DNA from: Halisarca cf. caerulea
Lineage: Eukaryota; Porifera; Demospongiae; Chondrillida; Halisarcidae
DNA length: 64,000 nucleotides
NCBI GenBank assembly: GCA_963170055.1
Contig: CAUJGJ010000434.1
Location: 3,518,017-3,582,016 of the forward strand
Direction: 5' to 3'
The notes beneath the pieces are model-generated. The model searched no databases. It saw only the letters and a program-made list of their open reading frames with translations, and was not told the origin of the DNA. Made by a program: the position numbers and the translations under genes. This document shows, in pieces, positions 53,543 to 64,000 of this stretch (its first letter is position 1; every line of letters begins with the position of its first letter).

Positions 53543-54317
53543 ACCTTTGAGAAATGTTTCTTTGCAATCCCGCTACGTATTTATACATCTAAATATAATT
53601 AAACAATGATAATTAATATGGTTTGTTTACACACCATTATTGTAGTGGGGCTTGCTGTTGTACACTATTATATACCTATGTAATCTATACTAAATTCGTG
53701 GGGCTTAACGCGTTTTTACTATCATTTAATAGCTCCTTTACGCGGACTCCTCGAATACATATTTTCCCGTGGACTGTCACATATAATCTAAGGGTAAACC
53801 ATAGTAAAACAGCTACTTTTTTGTAGTGGGGAGAGATGTACTGTGGCTTATTATAGTGGAATATTTGGTTCCCGTGATATGTGTCCACATTAGAGGGGTG
53901 TCCCCAATTCAGGGGGCTGGATTAGAGGGGTTCCACTGTATAGGATAAACCCTGCAGGTGTGACTGTATATTAGGTTATATGTATTTTATATAACTTCAT
54001 ATCAATTGCAAATTAATTTTTTATTCCTATATACAAACTGAATATACATTAATTGTATTATATATACGTATGTATGCAATCATGTCTGGTCCAGTACTAA
54101 TCATTAAATTTGTTCACACACCATGTATACATTGAATCTGATTAGATGAAGAGAGTTAATGATGAAGTATAATATTCATGTAGATGATATCACATTGTAT
54201 AAGTTCATATTTATTTTGATATAATATGAGTATACCTATATAATGAGTTCATTTGGCTATATTGCAATAACACACAGCAGTACTTAGTTTTCAAATTCCT
54301 CGAAACGTGGAACTACA
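53543..54317. other. intergenic; MITE end and dispersed-repeat fragment
   Basis: GATTAGAGGGGTTCCACTG followed by TA near 53920-53942 is the right end of a CAGTGGAACC-type MITE whose left end is not recognised. The dispersed fragment shared in inverted orientation with 47.8 kb lies at ~53750-53830. The rest is AT-rich and non-coding. Confidence 0.5.
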
Positions 54318-63204
<8,887 letters not shown>

Positions 63205-64000
63205 CTAACAATTGGGGGGAAGAAACTGCAAAGTGACTTTCACAAAATATAATTAAGAAGACAGTTACAGTATATGTATACAATGGGAAATGAATGCCTG
63301 AATAAATTAAAATGTGCAAATGTATAAATAAATAGTCAACAAAGAACTTGATCTAATCAGAAGCTAGCTTGCAGAACAACATTATGTAATTTTTCTTTTT
63401 CACCAAACAGGTGCATGGGTATTGTAGGACATTAAATGCCTACCATTGCGTGTAGTGTCACTGCAATCTCAGCTTCTTTCGAATCTACTGTATAAACATC
63501 CTTATTCAAGTGGGTTAGATATATCATATACACCGGGACTAACAGCACTACAAAACTCAGGCTACCAGAGCGATAAATCAGTAAAACTCTACACACCTTC
63601 ATAGACAGTGAGCCTGAACAAAAGCATGACTAAAGAAAGTGATTAAATGTGATAGGTTGAGATAAGCATAAGATTCAAAGGACATTACAAAGAACTTATA
63701 GTAAGTGGATTCTAAAAGGTGACCATAGACTAGACTAAATTTAATACCAGTGTTGTGGCCATTACAGGGGTATCACGATCAACTACCATTGCAATTATCT
63801 TGGTATCAAAGCATTACAATTACCATTACCACTACGGATCTCCACTAAAGTAATCAATTACCATTGCAACTACATTTCTACAATTGCAATTACAATTACT
63901 AATTACAGATATATTCTTGGATACTTGCAAAAGTTATTACATCCTACCCAGATTTCATATACGTATGTGGTGATCTAAATCATGTGATTGATGTTATTTT
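63205..64000. other. probable intron of the aggregation-factor-like gene
   Basis: The first Calx-beta half at 63204 begins at an acceptor in phase 1, so further exons must lie upstream on the minus strand. None was recognised up to the window end; the interval is AT-rich. Confidence 0.5.

Overview
The window is animal nuclear DNA, most probably from a demosponge. Genes are intron-rich with GT-AG splice sites. The 54.3-63.2 kb gene (Calx-beta modules, a Cys-rich VWD-like exon, a distinctive C-terminal exon) has the architecture of sponge aggregation factors. There are many non-LTR, DIRS and MITE-type elements, and no bacterial-style operons. One 200-base N gap lies at 8801-9000. Gene models were built by hand from splice sites and reading phase; family names come from motif recognition, not from a database search.

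Layout. 0-9.5 kb is gene-poor: a piggyBac-type MITE (1.1-2.0 kb), a TA-flanked MITE (4.9-5.6 kb) and CA/TA microsatellites. 9.5-13.8 kb is a non-LTR retrotransposon with a PHD-finger ORF1 and an endonuclease/RT ORF2. 14.3-14.9 kb is a near-perfect 560-bp hairpin. At 17.9-19.6 kb lies an array of a 68-bp repeat in minus orientation. At 20.4-30.5 kb (minus) is an intact 12-exon gene for an 887-aa CACTA/TNP2-like DDE transposase-type protein, with an R2-like element, a hAT-like MITE and a pogo/mariner-like MITE in its introns. Divergent from it, across a 107-bp bidirectional promoter, is a SAMD3-like SAM-domain gene whose 3' half (31.5-32.9 kb) lies in inverted orientation. The 68-bp repeat then returns in plus orientation (32.9-39.5 kb), split by a second, apparently intact, PHD-ORF1 retrotransposon.

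40.1-47.4 kb is a MITE copy interrupted by a 6.5-kb DIRS-type retrotransposon (tyrosine recombinase, RT/RNase H, gag). The same MITE is uninterrupted at 22.4 kb and gives the empty site. At 49.8-53.5 kb (minus) is a SWIM-zinc-finger gene; the intron before its last exon carries a 126-bp tandem array apparently derived from that exon boundary. 54.3-63.2 kb (minus) is the aggregation-factor-like gene, with four two-exon Calx-beta modules in the window.

Most notable: (i) a divergent transposase-like/SAM-domain gene pair flanked by inverted arrays of one 68-bp repeat with CACTAGAAAAA at array edges, a candidate two-gene CACTA-like mobile system; (ii) the SAMD3-like gene split by a frame-preserving inversion; (iii) two diverged retrotransposons that both separate ORF1 and ORF2 by one in-frame TGA followed by CTA or CTG, suggesting readthrough.
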